A stretch of DNA of 64,000 nt, from NCBI RefSeq assembly GCF_018449675.1, contig NZ_JAAVUZ010000010.1, positions 1 to 64,000 on the forward strand, read 5' to 3'. Within the stretch, counting starts at the first letter, position 1, and every line of letters begins with the position of its first letter. Position numbers and translations under genes: made by a program. This document shows, one piece after another, positions 1 through 8,105 of this stretch. The notes under the pieces are model-generated. The model was given only the letters and a program-made list of their open reading frames with translations. It made no database searches and had not been told where the DNA came from. Source of the DNA: Glaciihabitans sp. dw_435 (GTDB lineage Bacteria > Actinomycetota > Actinomycetes > Actinomycetales > Microbacteriaceae).

Positions 1-164
1 CCGGCGGCCCCCCGGGCCCCCCCCACCCCCACAACTGGGGGCAAAACTCGTCACCGTGCACATGTGTCCCGTGGCGGGAGAAAACGCAGGCAGCGGGGGG
101 GGGAGACCGCGGGGGGGGGGGGGGGTTTTTCCCCCCGCCACTCGCCAGGTTCTCCCGCCGGGTG
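1..164. other. low-complexity G/C-rich window edge
   Basis: The stretch is made of long C and G homopolymers, including a G run of about 15 near 110-125 followed by a T run and a C run. I see no gene in it. The base composition is unlike everything that follows, so it may be a poorly resolved contig end or the intergenic tail of the neighbouring hydrolase gene. Confidence 0.6.
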
Positions 165-1025
165 TTAGCCGACCGCGTTCGCCGCGGTGATGATCAGCTT
201 CGTTACCGTCGCAGGGTGGGAGATGAGGGAGACGTGTGAGGACTTCACTGTCGAGATCGTCGAGCCCGCGTTGACCGCCATCGCCCGCTGGGTCGCGGGG
301 GTGATGATCTTGTCGCGGGTTCCCACCAGCGCCCACGAGGGGATGTCCTTCCACGCGGGTGCGGCGGACGGCTGTCCGAGCACGGCGCTCGACGCCGGCA
401 TCTGCGTCGCGGCGATCAGGTTGGCGGCGGCCGCCGGCAGATCCTGGGCGAAGGAGTTTCGTACGACCTCCGGCAGCAGGTAGGTGTCGGCGACTCCCTC
501 TGGCGCTCCGGGGTAGGGACGCAGCGTAAACACCGATGTGGGGTCGGCCAGCGCGGGTTCGAGCGCAGATCCGGTGCCCGCCGTGAGTCCCGCGACCGTC
601 TGGCCCTCATCGGGAATGAAGGCGTCGATGTAGACGAGTGCCTTCACGTTCGCCAGCCCGGTCGCGGCGTTGGTGATGACGAAGCCGCCGTACGAGTGGC
701 CGACGAGCACGACCGGGCCGCTGATGGTGGTGAGGAACTGCCGCAGGTAGGCGGCGTCGTCCGCCACTCCGCGGAGGTTGTTCGGTCCCGCCAGAACCGT
801 GTACCCCTTCTTCTGCAGGGCGAGAACTTCGGCGGCCCAAGTCGTGCCGTCTGCCCAGGCGCCGTGCACGAGCACGATGGTGGGTTTGGTGGTGGCGGGG
901 GTGGAACCGTGTCGGGTTCCGGTGGTGGCGCTCGCGGTGGCCGGAACGACCATTGCGGCAATCAGCGCGAGGGCGGCAACCACGACGCCGATGATTCGGG
1001 CGCGCGGGGACAGTGAACGTTTCAT
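165..1025 (-). CDS. secreted alpha/beta hydrolase
   Basis: The 286-aa product is an alpha/beta-fold serine hydrolase that probably acts outside the cell. Residues 1-32 are a signal peptide (basic MKRSLSPRAR, a hydrophobic core, then ATASA). The catalytic features visible are the oxyanion HGAW near residue 54, the nucleophile elbow GHSYGG near 109-114 (Ser111), an acid in GTRDKI, and a C-terminal His in SSHVSLISHP. This layout matches the EstC/salicylate-esterase-like group, but the substrate cannot be read from sequence. The gene is transcribed away from the operon on its right, with about 200 bp of shared upstream DNA. Confidence 0.85.
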   Translation of the reverse strand: MKRSLSPRARIIGVVVAALALIAAMVVPATASATTGTRHGSTPATTKPTIVLVHGAWADGTTWAAEVLALQKKGYTVLAGPNNLRGVADDAAYLRQFLTTISGPVVLVGHSYGGFVITNAATGLANVKALVYIDAFIPDEGQTVAGLTAGTGSALEPALADPTSVFTLRPYPGAPEGVADTYLLPEVVRNSFAQDLPAAAANLIAATQMPASSAVLGQPSAAPAWKDIPSWALVGTRDKIITPATQRAMAVNAGSTISTVKSSHVSLISHPATVTKLIITAANAVG

Positions 1026-1235
1026 CGATCTTCCTCTCGGGTTCGGGCGGCCCGGAGATCACGACGGGTACGTGATCGGACCAACTCGTGTCTTCCCAGT
1101 CAACCCGTCGCGGAGCCCGCGATCGAGGGACTGCAAAGTGCTGCCCGGGCGAGTACGGTGTGCGCGAAACACCGGTGAAACGCGGCCGCCATACACTGGG
1201 CCCGACAGCAGGCGGGGCAGAGCCGCCGGGACGGA

Positions 1236-1655
1236 GTGGCAGTGGCGCACATCGGAGCAACGGGCCGTATCGCGGAGGAATCCACCGAACACGCGATGCT
1301 GCAGGCGATCGGCGCTCTGCTGCATGTCACCCTCGAACCCCGCACCCTGATTCTGGCCGGCAACCTCCGCGTTGAGGTAGAGGGAATCGACCAGGCCGAG
1401 AGCGTTCTCGTGCAGCTGGTAACCAACATGGGACCGCCCAAATCCGCCCACCGCAACGGCGCCCTCGCCGACATGTTCAAGCTGGTGTGGCTCCGCGGAG
1501 TGCTCCCGACGCGTCCGCGTTTGGTGATGTGCCTCAGCGAACCGCAGTCACGATTCTTCACACCGGCTACGTGGCCGAGCACCGCGGCACAGGATATGCA
1601 TATAGACGTATATGTGTATCGGGCGGATGGCTCGTTGGAGCTTCTCTCGCCGTAG
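1236..1655 (+). CDS. hypothetical protein, 139 aa
   Basis: This open frame starts at a GTG and encodes a soluble protein of about 15 kDa that I do not recognise. The middle (TLILAGNLRVEVEGIDQAE) looks like alternating beta strands, and residues 60-90 look helical and polar. There is no signal peptide or membrane segment. It lies between the divergent hydrolase gene and the ABC operon, separated from the operon by about 280 bp, so it is probably its own unit. Codon choice is GC-rich except at the 3' end (about 1594-1620), which is AT-rich. Confidence 0.5.
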   Translation: MAVAHIGATGRIAEESTEHAMLQAIGALLHVTLEPRTLILAGNLRVEVEGIDQAESVLVQLVTNMGPPKSAHRNGALADMFKLVWLRGVLPTRPRLVMCLSEPQSRFFTPATWPSTAAQDMHIDVYVYRADGSLELLSP

Positions 1656-1934
1656 AGGAATTTACCTCCGCGAAATGAACGCGGTAACTTTCCGGAAACA
1701 GTCGACTCGTAGAGTCATACGCAACGGACCTCCGCGGGCCATTTGTTCTTCGTCGAACACTTCACCCGCCCGCTCTCCTTCTCTCTTTCTTGATAGATGC
1801 GATGTGAGCCTTGGAGGCACGAGTGAGTTATCTGGCCTCTTTGGCAGCTCCTGTCGCGCTACCCCCTTTCCCGACTGCGCCGTCGCGCGCGCTCCTTTTT
1901 CCATACCGTTCGTTCAGAAAGTTGGTGTGATCCC
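1656..1934 (+). promoter_or_regulatory. leader region upstream of the catabolic operon
   Basis: This 279-bp gap precedes the ABC ATPase gene and should carry the operon promoter. A short inverted repeat, GACTC-GTA-GAGTC at 1704-1716, is a candidate operator. A pyrimidine-rich stretch lies around 1766-1790. I looked for conserved FMN and TPP riboswitch cores and saw neither. No small gene is evident. Confidence 0.4.
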
Positions 1935-2786
1935 ATGACGGGTGATTCCGCAGCCGGCAGTACGCCGAACTCCATTAGTATCCAGAGCGCGGTGAAGATC
2001 TACGGATCCGGCGCCGACCAGCACGTTGCCCTCAACGGCGTCGACGTCACGATCGAACGCGGCCAGTTCGTGAGCATCATCGGTCCGTCGGGCTGTGGCA
2101 AGTCGACACTGCTGCGCATGATCGCGGGGCTCGAGGAGCCCGATGCCGGTGACGTCAGCGTCTTCGGCGTCACCCCCGAGCGAGCGTGCGTCGCCAAGAT
2201 GATCGGCCTCGTGCCGCAGACTCCCGCGCTGCTGCCGTGGCTGAACGTTCTGAAGAACGTCAGCATGCCGGCGAAGATCAACTCCGCGGCCGACCGCCGC
2301 CGCCAGCGCATCGACGGTCACCTGCAGAAGGCTAAGCCGGACATGCGTGACCTCCTCACCAAGGCAGGCCTCGGTGACGCGTTCAACAAACTCCCCGCCC
2401 AGCTCAGCGGCGGAATGCAGCAGCGCACGGCGATCGTGCGGGCGTTCGGCGTACAGCCCGACGTGCTGCTCATGGACGAGCCGTTCTCGGCCCTCGACGA
2501 ATTCACCCGCGAGGCGATCCAGGGCCAGCTGCTCGACATCTGGGACGAGCAGAACACCACCGTCGTCTTCGTCACCCACTCGGTGTCCGAGGCAGTCCGC
2601 CTGTCCGACAAGGTGCTCGTGATGTCCGCCCGACCGGGACGCATTACGGCCGAGGTCGACATCACCCTTCCGCGTCCGCGCAGCGAGGCGATGCTCAAGA
2701 CCGCCGACTTCCACCACTTCGAAGACATCATTCGCGACCACCTGCAGACCTCGTGGCAGCAGAACGCGCTTCCGAGCGTTGCGTAA
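1935..2786 (+). CDS. ABC transporter ATP-binding protein (SsuB/TauB/ThiZ type)
   Basis: The 283-aa protein is the ATPase of an importer of the nitrate/sulfonate/pyrimidine class. It shows Walker A GPSGCGKST (about residue 52), Q-loop VPQTP, signature LSGGMQQR, Walker B VLLMDEPFSALD and switch histidine VTHSVSEA. A polar insert near residues 115-135 (AADRRRQRIDGHLQKAKPD) is longer than usual. It is first in the operon, with the permease gene following 13 bp after the stop. The likely substrate follows from the binding protein and the RutA-like enzyme downstream: a pyrimidine-, flavin- or similar N-heterocycle. Confidence 0.9.
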   Translation: MTGDSAAGSTPNSISIQSAVKIYGSGADQHVALNGVDVTIERGQFVSIIGPSGCGKSTLLRMIAGLEEPDAGDVSVFGVTPERACVAKMIGLVPQTPALLPWLNVLKNVSMPAKINSAADRRRQRIDGHLQKAKPDMRDLLTKAGLGDAFNKLPAQLSGGMQQRTAIVRAFGVQPDVLLMDEPFSALDEFTREAIQGQLLDIWDEQNTTVVFVTHSVSEAVRLSDKVLVMSARPGRITAEVDITLPRPRSEAMLKTADFHHFEDIIRDHLQTSWQQNALPSVA

Positions 2787-2799
2787 GGAAAAGACGCCC

Positions 2800-3669
2800 A
2801 TGGTACTCATGAACCCCACCGAATCCGCCGCGGTCGTCGACGCTCCGCGTGCGGAGCAGCCGCTGCCCGTCAAGAAGGTCGGCAAGTTGTCGCCCCGTCT
2901 TGCCTTCATCAAGCCGTCGTTCTGGCTCCCGGTCGTCGTGCTGCTCGTCGCGCTTGGCTTCCTCTGGAACTTCGTCGCGAAGAACAACCCCTACCTGCTG
3001 CCTCCGCTCAGCGACGTGTGGGGAGCCCTCGCGCACAACCCGTCCTACTACGTGTCCAACGCGTGGTCCACGCTGCAGGTCGCGCTGATCGGACTCGCCA
3101 TCGGGTTCGTCGCGGCCTACCTGATCGCAATCCTGGTCTCCGAGCTGCCGCTGGCCAAGCGCGCGATCATGCCGCTCGCCGTGGTGCTGAACGTGACGCC
3201 GCTCGTGGCGATCGCGCCGGCGCTGGTCATCGCCTTCGGATTCGGCCCGCAGCCCAAGCTCATCGTCACCGCGCTGATTTGCTTCTTCCCAATCCTGATC
3301 AACGTATCGACGGGCCTGCGGTCGGTGCCCTCCCAGGTGCTGCAGGTTTTCACCACGCTGCACGCCTCCCGGCTCGAGATGCTCTTCCACGTGCGGATGC
3401 CCACGGCGTTGCCGTATCTTTTCACCGCCCTGCGCATCGTCTTCCCGCTGTCGATCATCGGTGCCGTCGTGGCCGAACTGTCCGCCCCCGGTGCCGCAGA
3501 GGGACTCGGAACAACGATCAGCATCGCGTTCTCCAACAGCCAGCTCGCCGTTGTCTACGCCGCCATCTTCTGCCTCGCCGTCCTCGGTTCCGCACTGCTC
3601 GCGATCATCACCGCGATCGAGCGCCGTGCCCTCCACTGGCACGAGTCGATGCTCGACAACAAGAGCTGA
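2800..3669 (+). CDS. ABC transporter permease (BPD inner-membrane type)
   Basis: The 289-aa permease has about six membrane segments, the first near residues 43-60 (FWLPVVVLLVALGFLW). The EAA-like coupling loop lies in HASRLEMLFHVRMPTALPY. I chose the ATG at 2800 because AAGGAA lies 9-10 bp upstream; a TTG further up would overlap the ATPase gene. It forms the channel for the adjacent ATPase and lipoprotein, in the arrangement of SsuC/ThiX-type importers. Confidence 0.88.
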   Translation: MVLMNPTESAAVVDAPRAEQPLPVKKVGKLSPRLAFIKPSFWLPVVVLLVALGFLWNFVAKNNPYLLPPLSDVWGALAHNPSYYVSNAWSTLQVALIGLAIGFVAAYLIAILVSELPLAKRAIMPLAVVLNVTPLVAIAPALVIAFGFGPQPKLIVTALICFFPILINVSTGLRSVPSQVLQVFTTLHASRLEMLFHVRMPTALPYLFTALRIVFPLSIIGAVVAELSAPGAAEGLGTTISIAFSNSQLAVVYAAIFCLAVLGSALLAIITAIERRALHWHESMLDNKS

Positions 3670-3759
3670 CACCCCTACTTCCGCACCTTTCCCCGCACCA
3701 CAGCTCACCGCTCCACAGCACCGCCTCTCGCATCCCACCCACCTCTCTAGGAGACAGCT

Positions 3760-4866
3760 ATGCCTTCACGCACCACACTGGCCGTGACCGTTGCCGTGCT
3801 TGCCGCGGCCGCGCTCGGCCTCACCGCCTGCAGCACGGGGACAACAGCAGCGTCATCGTCCAGCTCCACCCCCGCCGCGGCGTCGGGATCGCTGATCTCG
3901 AAGGAGCGCTGCGCCGAGAACAAGGCCGCCGGAAAGATCACCTTCCTCACGGGCTACGCCTACCAGGCGTCCGCGTCGATCCTCAACGTCGTCGCCGCCA
4001 AGGAACTGGGCTACTTCGACGCTCTCTGCCTCGACGTCGACATCAAGCCGGGAACCGGTGACACCGGCGAGAACACCCAGCTCTTGGCATCCGGTCGCGT
4101 CACCTTCACGGGTGTCGGCGAGCAGAACCTCATCCAGGCACAGAACAACGGCATCGACATCCTCGGCATCTCGACGCTGTCCGACGTGGGCCTCGAGATC
4201 CTGATGACGGATACGGATGTCACTGACCTCAAGCAGCTTGATGGCACGACCCTCGGTCAGAAGGGCGACCTTCCGCCCGCCGTCTCCGCCATGCTGACCA
4301 AGGCCGGCGCCGACGTCTCGTCGATGAAGCAGGTTGTTGTTGGCTACGACCCGACGATCCTCCCGCGCAAGCAGGTCAAGTCGCTCACGGGCTTCATCTC
4401 CAACGAGCCCAACCTGCTCGAGGAGGCTGGCTTCGACGTGAAGGTCTGGCGTCCGTTTGACTACGGAATCCCGAGCTCGCTCGGCACCGTCGCGGTGAAC
4501 CCCAAGTTCGCCAAGGCAAACCCGACGGCCGTCGAGGACTTTATGCGCGCAAGCATCAAGGCCATCGCAGACTGTGATGATGACACCAAGAAGTGCGTCG
4601 ACTGGGCTTCCACCCTCTCGGGCGAAGGCTACGACGTCGCGCACAACATCAAGGTCTGGGGCACCGAGTCCAAGATCATCAGCGATAACCAGCCCGCCGA
4701 CCGTCCGCTCGGACTCGTTGACACGAAGAATGTCGACGCCCTGTCGACCTTCCTGCTCGACACCAAGCAGATCACGAAGGCCCCGGCCGATGTGCAGTCG
4801 TACTTCGACGACTCCTTCATCAAGAACATCTACAACGGCACGACGCTCATCTGGCCCGCGCCGTAA
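3760..4866 (+). CDS. NMT1/THI5-like ABC substrate-binding lipoprotein
   Basis: The 368-aa protein has a lipoprotein signal (hydrophobic segment, lipobox LTAC with Cys about residue 24) and a Ser/Ala-rich linker, then a periplasmic-binding fold of the NMT1/THI5 family. That family binds thiamine pyrimidine precursors, riboflavin and related heterocycles. Features seen include TGYAYQASAS near the N-lobe, LASGRVTFTGVGEQNLIQA and a cysteine pair DDDTKKCVDW. The start follows TAGGAGACAG. It lies 90 bp after the permease and 117 bp before the RutA-like gene, so one substrate is probably imported and oxidised by this operon. Confidence 0.85.
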   Translation: MPSRTTLAVTVAVLAAAALGLTACSTGTTAASSSSSTPAAASGSLISKERCAENKAAGKITFLTGYAYQASASILNVVAAKELGYFDALCLDVDIKPGTGDTGENTQLLASGRVTFTGVGEQNLIQAQNNGIDILGISTLSDVGLEILMTDTDVTDLKQLDGTTLGQKGDLPPAVSAMLTKAGADVSSMKQVVVGYDPTILPRKQVKSLTGFISNEPNLLEEAGFDVKVWRPFDYGIPSSLGTVAVNPKFAKANPTAVEDFMRASIKAIADCDDDTKKCVDWASTLSGEGYDVAHNIKVWGTESKIISDNQPADRPLGLVDTKNVDALSTFLLDTKQITKAPADVQSYFDDSFIKNIYNGTTLIWPAP

Positions 4867-4983
4867 CCTGCTTCACCCTTCGGGCGTCGCGCGGCAGCAC
4901 TGCACGCGCGGACGCAGCAGCGCGGCGCCCGAAAACCTTTGATTCACCCACACCTCGACGATGACACGAGAGAAGTACGCACC

Positions 4984-6054
4984 ATGTCAGACCACGAATA
5001 CGGGATCTTCCTCCCCATCGGCAACGGCGGATGGCTGGTGTCCGACACCGCCCCACACCCCGACGGCAGCTATGCCTACAACAAGAAGTCCGCGATCCTC
5101 GCAGAAGAGGCCGGCATGGACTTTGTGATGTCGATGGCCAAGTGGCGCGGCTTCGGCGGCAGCACCGATCACTGGGGCCGCTCGCTCGAGTCCATCACGA
5201 TGATGACCGGCATCGCCGAGGCAACCGAGCGCGTCAAGGTCTGGGCCACCGTACACGCGAACGTGCACCACCCCGCCATCGCCGCCAAGATGTTCGTCAC
5301 CCTGCAGCAGGTAGCCGAGGGCCGCGCCGGCATGAACATCGTCTCCGGCGCATACGCCGACGAATTTCAGCAGATGGGAATCTGGGACGCCGACATGTCC
5401 AAGGACGCCCGGTACCGCATGGTCGACGAGTGGACGGAGGCAGTCACCCGCCTCTGGACCGAAGACTCCGTCACCATGGACGGCGAATTCTTCACCCTCA
5501 CCGACTGCGAATCACGCCCCCACCCCGAGAACCCGTTGACGATCATCAGCGCGGGAAGCTCTGCCCTTGGCCGCGACTTCCAGGCCCGCCGCAGCGACGG
5601 CGCCTTCCTCTCCGGCTCCACCATGGAGGAGCTGCGCACCGCCTCCCGCGACGTGCACGACCGTGCGGCCGCCGCCGGCCGCGACGTCAAGACCTACGGC
5701 ATGCTCACGGTGGTCCTCGCGGACACCGACGCCGCCGCCGAGAAGCGCGTCACCGACATCGGAGTCGGCGTCGACCGCGAGGCCCTCGCCAACATGCGCC
5801 TCTCGTGGGGCATGCCCGCCGACCGCGTGAGTTCGTGGACCGAATCCGCCACCGGCATCGACGCCTTCCAGACCCCCTACGTGTTCGGGTCGCCCGACAC
5901 CGTCATCGGCCACATCAACACGGTCGTCGAGGGAGCGGAGCTCGACGGCATCATGCTGATCTTCCCCGATTACCTCGAGGACATCCCCCCGTTCGGCGAG
6001 AGTGTTCTGCCGGTTCTTCGCGCACAGGATGCCTCGTCCGAGGTGTCCGCGTGA
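4984..6054 (+). CDS. RutA-like FMN-dependent monooxygenase
   Basis: The 356-aa enzyme belongs to the luciferase-like monooxygenases and resembles pyrimidine oxygenase RutA, which opens the uracil ring using reduced FMN and O2. Shared landmarks are PIGNGGWLVS near the start, MSMAKWRGFGG, LESITMMTG, FQQMGIW, LTDCESRPHP and IISAGSSALGRDF. I chose the ATG at 4984 because the conserved N-terminus begins there; an in-frame ATG at 4939 adds 15 residues with no conserved features. The stop overlaps the GTG of the amidohydrolase gene (GTGA), implying coupled translation. No cognate RutF-type flavin reductase lies in the operon. Confidence 0.85.
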   Translation: MSDHEYGIFLPIGNGGWLVSDTAPHPDGSYAYNKKSAILAEEAGMDFVMSMAKWRGFGGSTDHWGRSLESITMMTGIAEATERVKVWATVHANVHHPAIAAKMFVTLQQVAEGRAGMNIVSGAYADEFQQMGIWDADMSKDARYRMVDEWTEAVTRLWTEDSVTMDGEFFTLTDCESRPHPENPLTIISAGSSALGRDFQARRSDGAFLSGSTMEELRTASRDVHDRAAAAGRDVKTYGMLTVVLADTDAAAEKRVTDIGVGVDREALANMRLSWGMPADRVSSWTESATGIDAFQTPYVFGSPDTVIGHINTVVEGAELDGIMLIFPDYLEDIPPFGESVLPVLRAQDASSEVSA

Positions 6055-6749
6055 CCGCCGCGGGCCTGGCCGAGCTGTCGTCCCGCGCCGGAGCACTCCT
6101 GGTCGTTGACGTTCAGCGGTCGTTCGGCGACCCGGATTACCTCGGCGACTATGGACTCGATGCCGAGGCATCCGCGTCCGTAGTCGACGCCATCGCGACC
6201 ATCGTGCGCCTCGTCGACTCGGCCCGCGCCCTCGGCGTGCCCGTCGTGTGGATCGAGCTGGGCTCCGACCCTGGTCGCACGTGGAAGGCCAGCCACTGGC
6301 TGCGGGGGCGGGCGCTGGACTCCGCGCAGTCACCGGATGAACCGTGCGTGATCGGTACGCCCGGAGCCGAGTGGTACGGCGGGCTCGAGCCCGCCGACGG
6401 AGAAATCCGGGTCGTCAAGCGCGTCTACAGCGGCTTCTTCGAGACCGGTCTGGACGCGATGCTGCGGGAGAAGGGTATCGAGTGGGTTGCCGTCACCGGC
6501 CTCACCAGCGAGTGCTGCGTCGCCGCCACCGCGACGGACGCAATGCAGCTTGACTACCCGGTCGTCATCCCCGCGGATGCTACCGCCGCCTACGAGGTGC
6601 GCATCAACGAGAACGCCCTCGAGCAGCTCGCCCTCAACGTGGGACAGATCACCACGAGCGCAGAGCTCACCGACCTCTTCACCGCGTCGGCTCCGGCCTC
6701 CGCCCGGGCATCCGTGCTTGCTTCGCGTGCACGGGGCGTGTCCGCATGA
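6051..6749 (+). CDS. RutB-like isochorismatase-family amidohydrolase
   Basis: The 232-aa protein is a cysteine hydrolase of the isochorismatase/RutB fold. The catalytic triad is visible: Asp in LLVVDVQRSF, Lys in VVKRVYSGFFET and Cys in GLTSECCVAATATDAM. In the Rut pathway such an enzyme hydrolyses the ureidoacrylate released by RutA, and its overlap with the RutA-like gene supports the same order of reactions here. The start is the GTG at 6051, since the same frame further upstream is only an antisense-like shadow of the preceding gene. RutC, RutD and RutE are absent. Confidence 0.85.
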   Translation: MTAAGLAELSSRAGALLVVDVQRSFGDPDYLGDYGLDAEASASVVDAIATIVRLVDSARALGVPVVWIELGSDPGRTWKASHWLRGRALDSAQSPDEPCVIGTPGAEWYGGLEPADGEIRVVKRVYSGFFETGLDAMLREKGIEWVAVTGLTSECCVAATATDAMQLDYPVVIPADATAAYEVRINENALEQLALNVGQITTSAELTDLFTASAPASARASVLASRARGVSA

Positions 6750-8101
6750 GCGCCGCGCACGAGGACCCGAAGCACCTGCACCTCGCCTTCGACCTGTCGT
6801 TCACCCACTCGGAGGGACGCTGGGCCCGCCCCGGTTCGTGGGCGGGACGTACCTTCCCCGACGTGAAAATGTTCCAGGAGCTCGCCATCACCGCCGAGCG
6901 CGGGGGTATCGACATGCTGTTCTTCGGGGATGGCACGGGACTGCCCGACACCTGGCGCGGCTCCACCGACGCCGCCGTGGAGTGGGGAGTGCAGTGGCCC
7001 CGCCACGACATGAGCCCGTTCATCGCGGCGATGTCCGCGGTCACCGAGCACGTGGGGTTCGGACTCACCTACTCCTCGACGTTCATGCACCCGTTCTATG
7101 TCGCCCGGTTGCTGAACTCGCTCGACCACGTGACATCCGGTCGCATCGCCTTCAACGTCGTTGCCTCGACCCGTCTCGCCGACGCAGCCAACTACGGTTA
7201 CGACCAGCTGCTCGAACACTCCCTGCGCTACGAGCGCATGGAGGAGTTCATCGACGTCTGCCAGCGCCTGTGGAACTCCGTCGAGCCCGACGCGATCGTC
7301 ATGGACCGTGAGACCGGGCGGTTCGCCGACCCGAGCAAGGTGCACGCGATCGATCACCGGGGACGGTTCTTCGACGTGAAGGGTCCGCTCACGAGCGTGC
7401 CGAGCCCGCAGGGGCACCCCGTGCTCGTGCAGGCGGGCGCTTCACCGCAGGGCATCGCGACGAGTGCGAAGTTCGCCGACCTCATCTTCGGCATCGGCGG
7501 CAACGTTGCGTCGCAGATGCGTCACCGCACGAAGCTCGACGCCGAACTGGTGGCCAACGGACGCAACCCGCGGGACGTCGGCATTCTCTGGGCGACGCAG
7601 CTCGTCATCGGGCGCACCGAGGACGAGGCGCGAGCCCGCAAGAAGGAGATGCTCGCCTACTGGGGAGACGAGGCGGTCGGCGCCTACCTCTCCTACAACT
7701 CGGGCTACGACTTCTCGACCGTCGGTGACACGATCATCCTGGGCGAGTTAAACGCCGAGATCATCGCGGCGCAGGCGTCGCCGTCCGGCTTTGTCGGATC
7801 GCTCGTGGCCGACCTCGGCCCCGACTACGCGATGTCCCGCACCGAGTTCTTCTCCCGTGGGTGGGAGCACGCCGTGGGTTACGCGTCCACCCTCTCGGGC
7901 ACGCCGGCACAGCTGGCCGACCAGCTGGAAGAGAACTTCGCCGCCACCGGATCAAACGGTGGGTACATGATCGGCAACCCGCTGAGCATGCCGGCGTCGT
8001 ACGTCGACATCATCGAGCTGCTGGTGCCGGAGCTGCGCCGTCGCGGTGTCATGGGCACTCCATACCCCGGGCGTACCCTGCGCGAGAACCTCGCGTCGTG
8101 A
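6746..8101 (+). CDS. NtaA/SnaA/DszA-type FMN-dependent monooxygenase
   Basis: The 451-aa enzyme is a second luciferase-like monooxygenase, from the group that includes nitrilotriacetate, pristinamycin and dibenzothiophene sulfone monooxygenases. Typical landmarks are FFGDGTGLPDTWRG, TYSSTFMHPFYVARLLNSLDH, SGRIAFNVVAS, LRYERMEEFIDVCQRLWNS, HRGRFFDVKGPL and PVLVQAGASPQG. It overlaps the amidohydrolase gene by ATGA. It may act on a product of the RutA/RutB-like steps or open a second ring; substrate unknown. It also needs reduced FMN from an unlinked reductase. Confidence 0.85.
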   Translation: MSAAHEDPKHLHLAFDLSFTHSEGRWARPGSWAGRTFPDVKMFQELAITAERGGIDMLFFGDGTGLPDTWRGSTDAAVEWGVQWPRHDMSPFIAAMSAVTEHVGFGLTYSSTFMHPFYVARLLNSLDHVTSGRIAFNVVASTRLADAANYGYDQLLEHSLRYERMEEFIDVCQRLWNSVEPDAIVMDRETGRFADPSKVHAIDHRGRFFDVKGPLTSVPSPQGHPVLVQAGASPQGIATSAKFADLIFGIGGNVASQMRHRTKLDAELVANGRNPRDVGILWATQLVIGRTEDEARARKKEMLAYWGDEAVGAYLSYNSGYDFSTVGDTIILGELNAEIIAAQASPSGFVGSLVADLGPDYAMSRTEFFSRGWEHAVGYASTLSGTPAQLADQLEENFAATGSNGGYMIGNPLSMPASYVDIIELLVPELRRRGVMGTPYPGRTLRENLAS

Positions 8102-8105
8102 TGGC

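Noticed and set aside
1-164. Homopolymer runs at the left edge as a biological switch
   Set aside because: The runs of C, G and T are clustered at the very start of the window and look like a low-quality sequence end; no reading frame depends on them.
607-1260. A 217-aa minus-strand frame overlapping the hydrolase gene
   Set aside because: It is an Arg/Pro-rich shadow of the hydrolase coding sequence. The hydrolase frame has a signal peptide and catalytic motifs; this one has none.
1656-1934. A riboswitch upstream of the heterocycle operon
   Set aside because: I looked for the conserved cores of FMN and TPP riboswitches, given the transporter type, and saw neither. Only a short inverted repeat is present.
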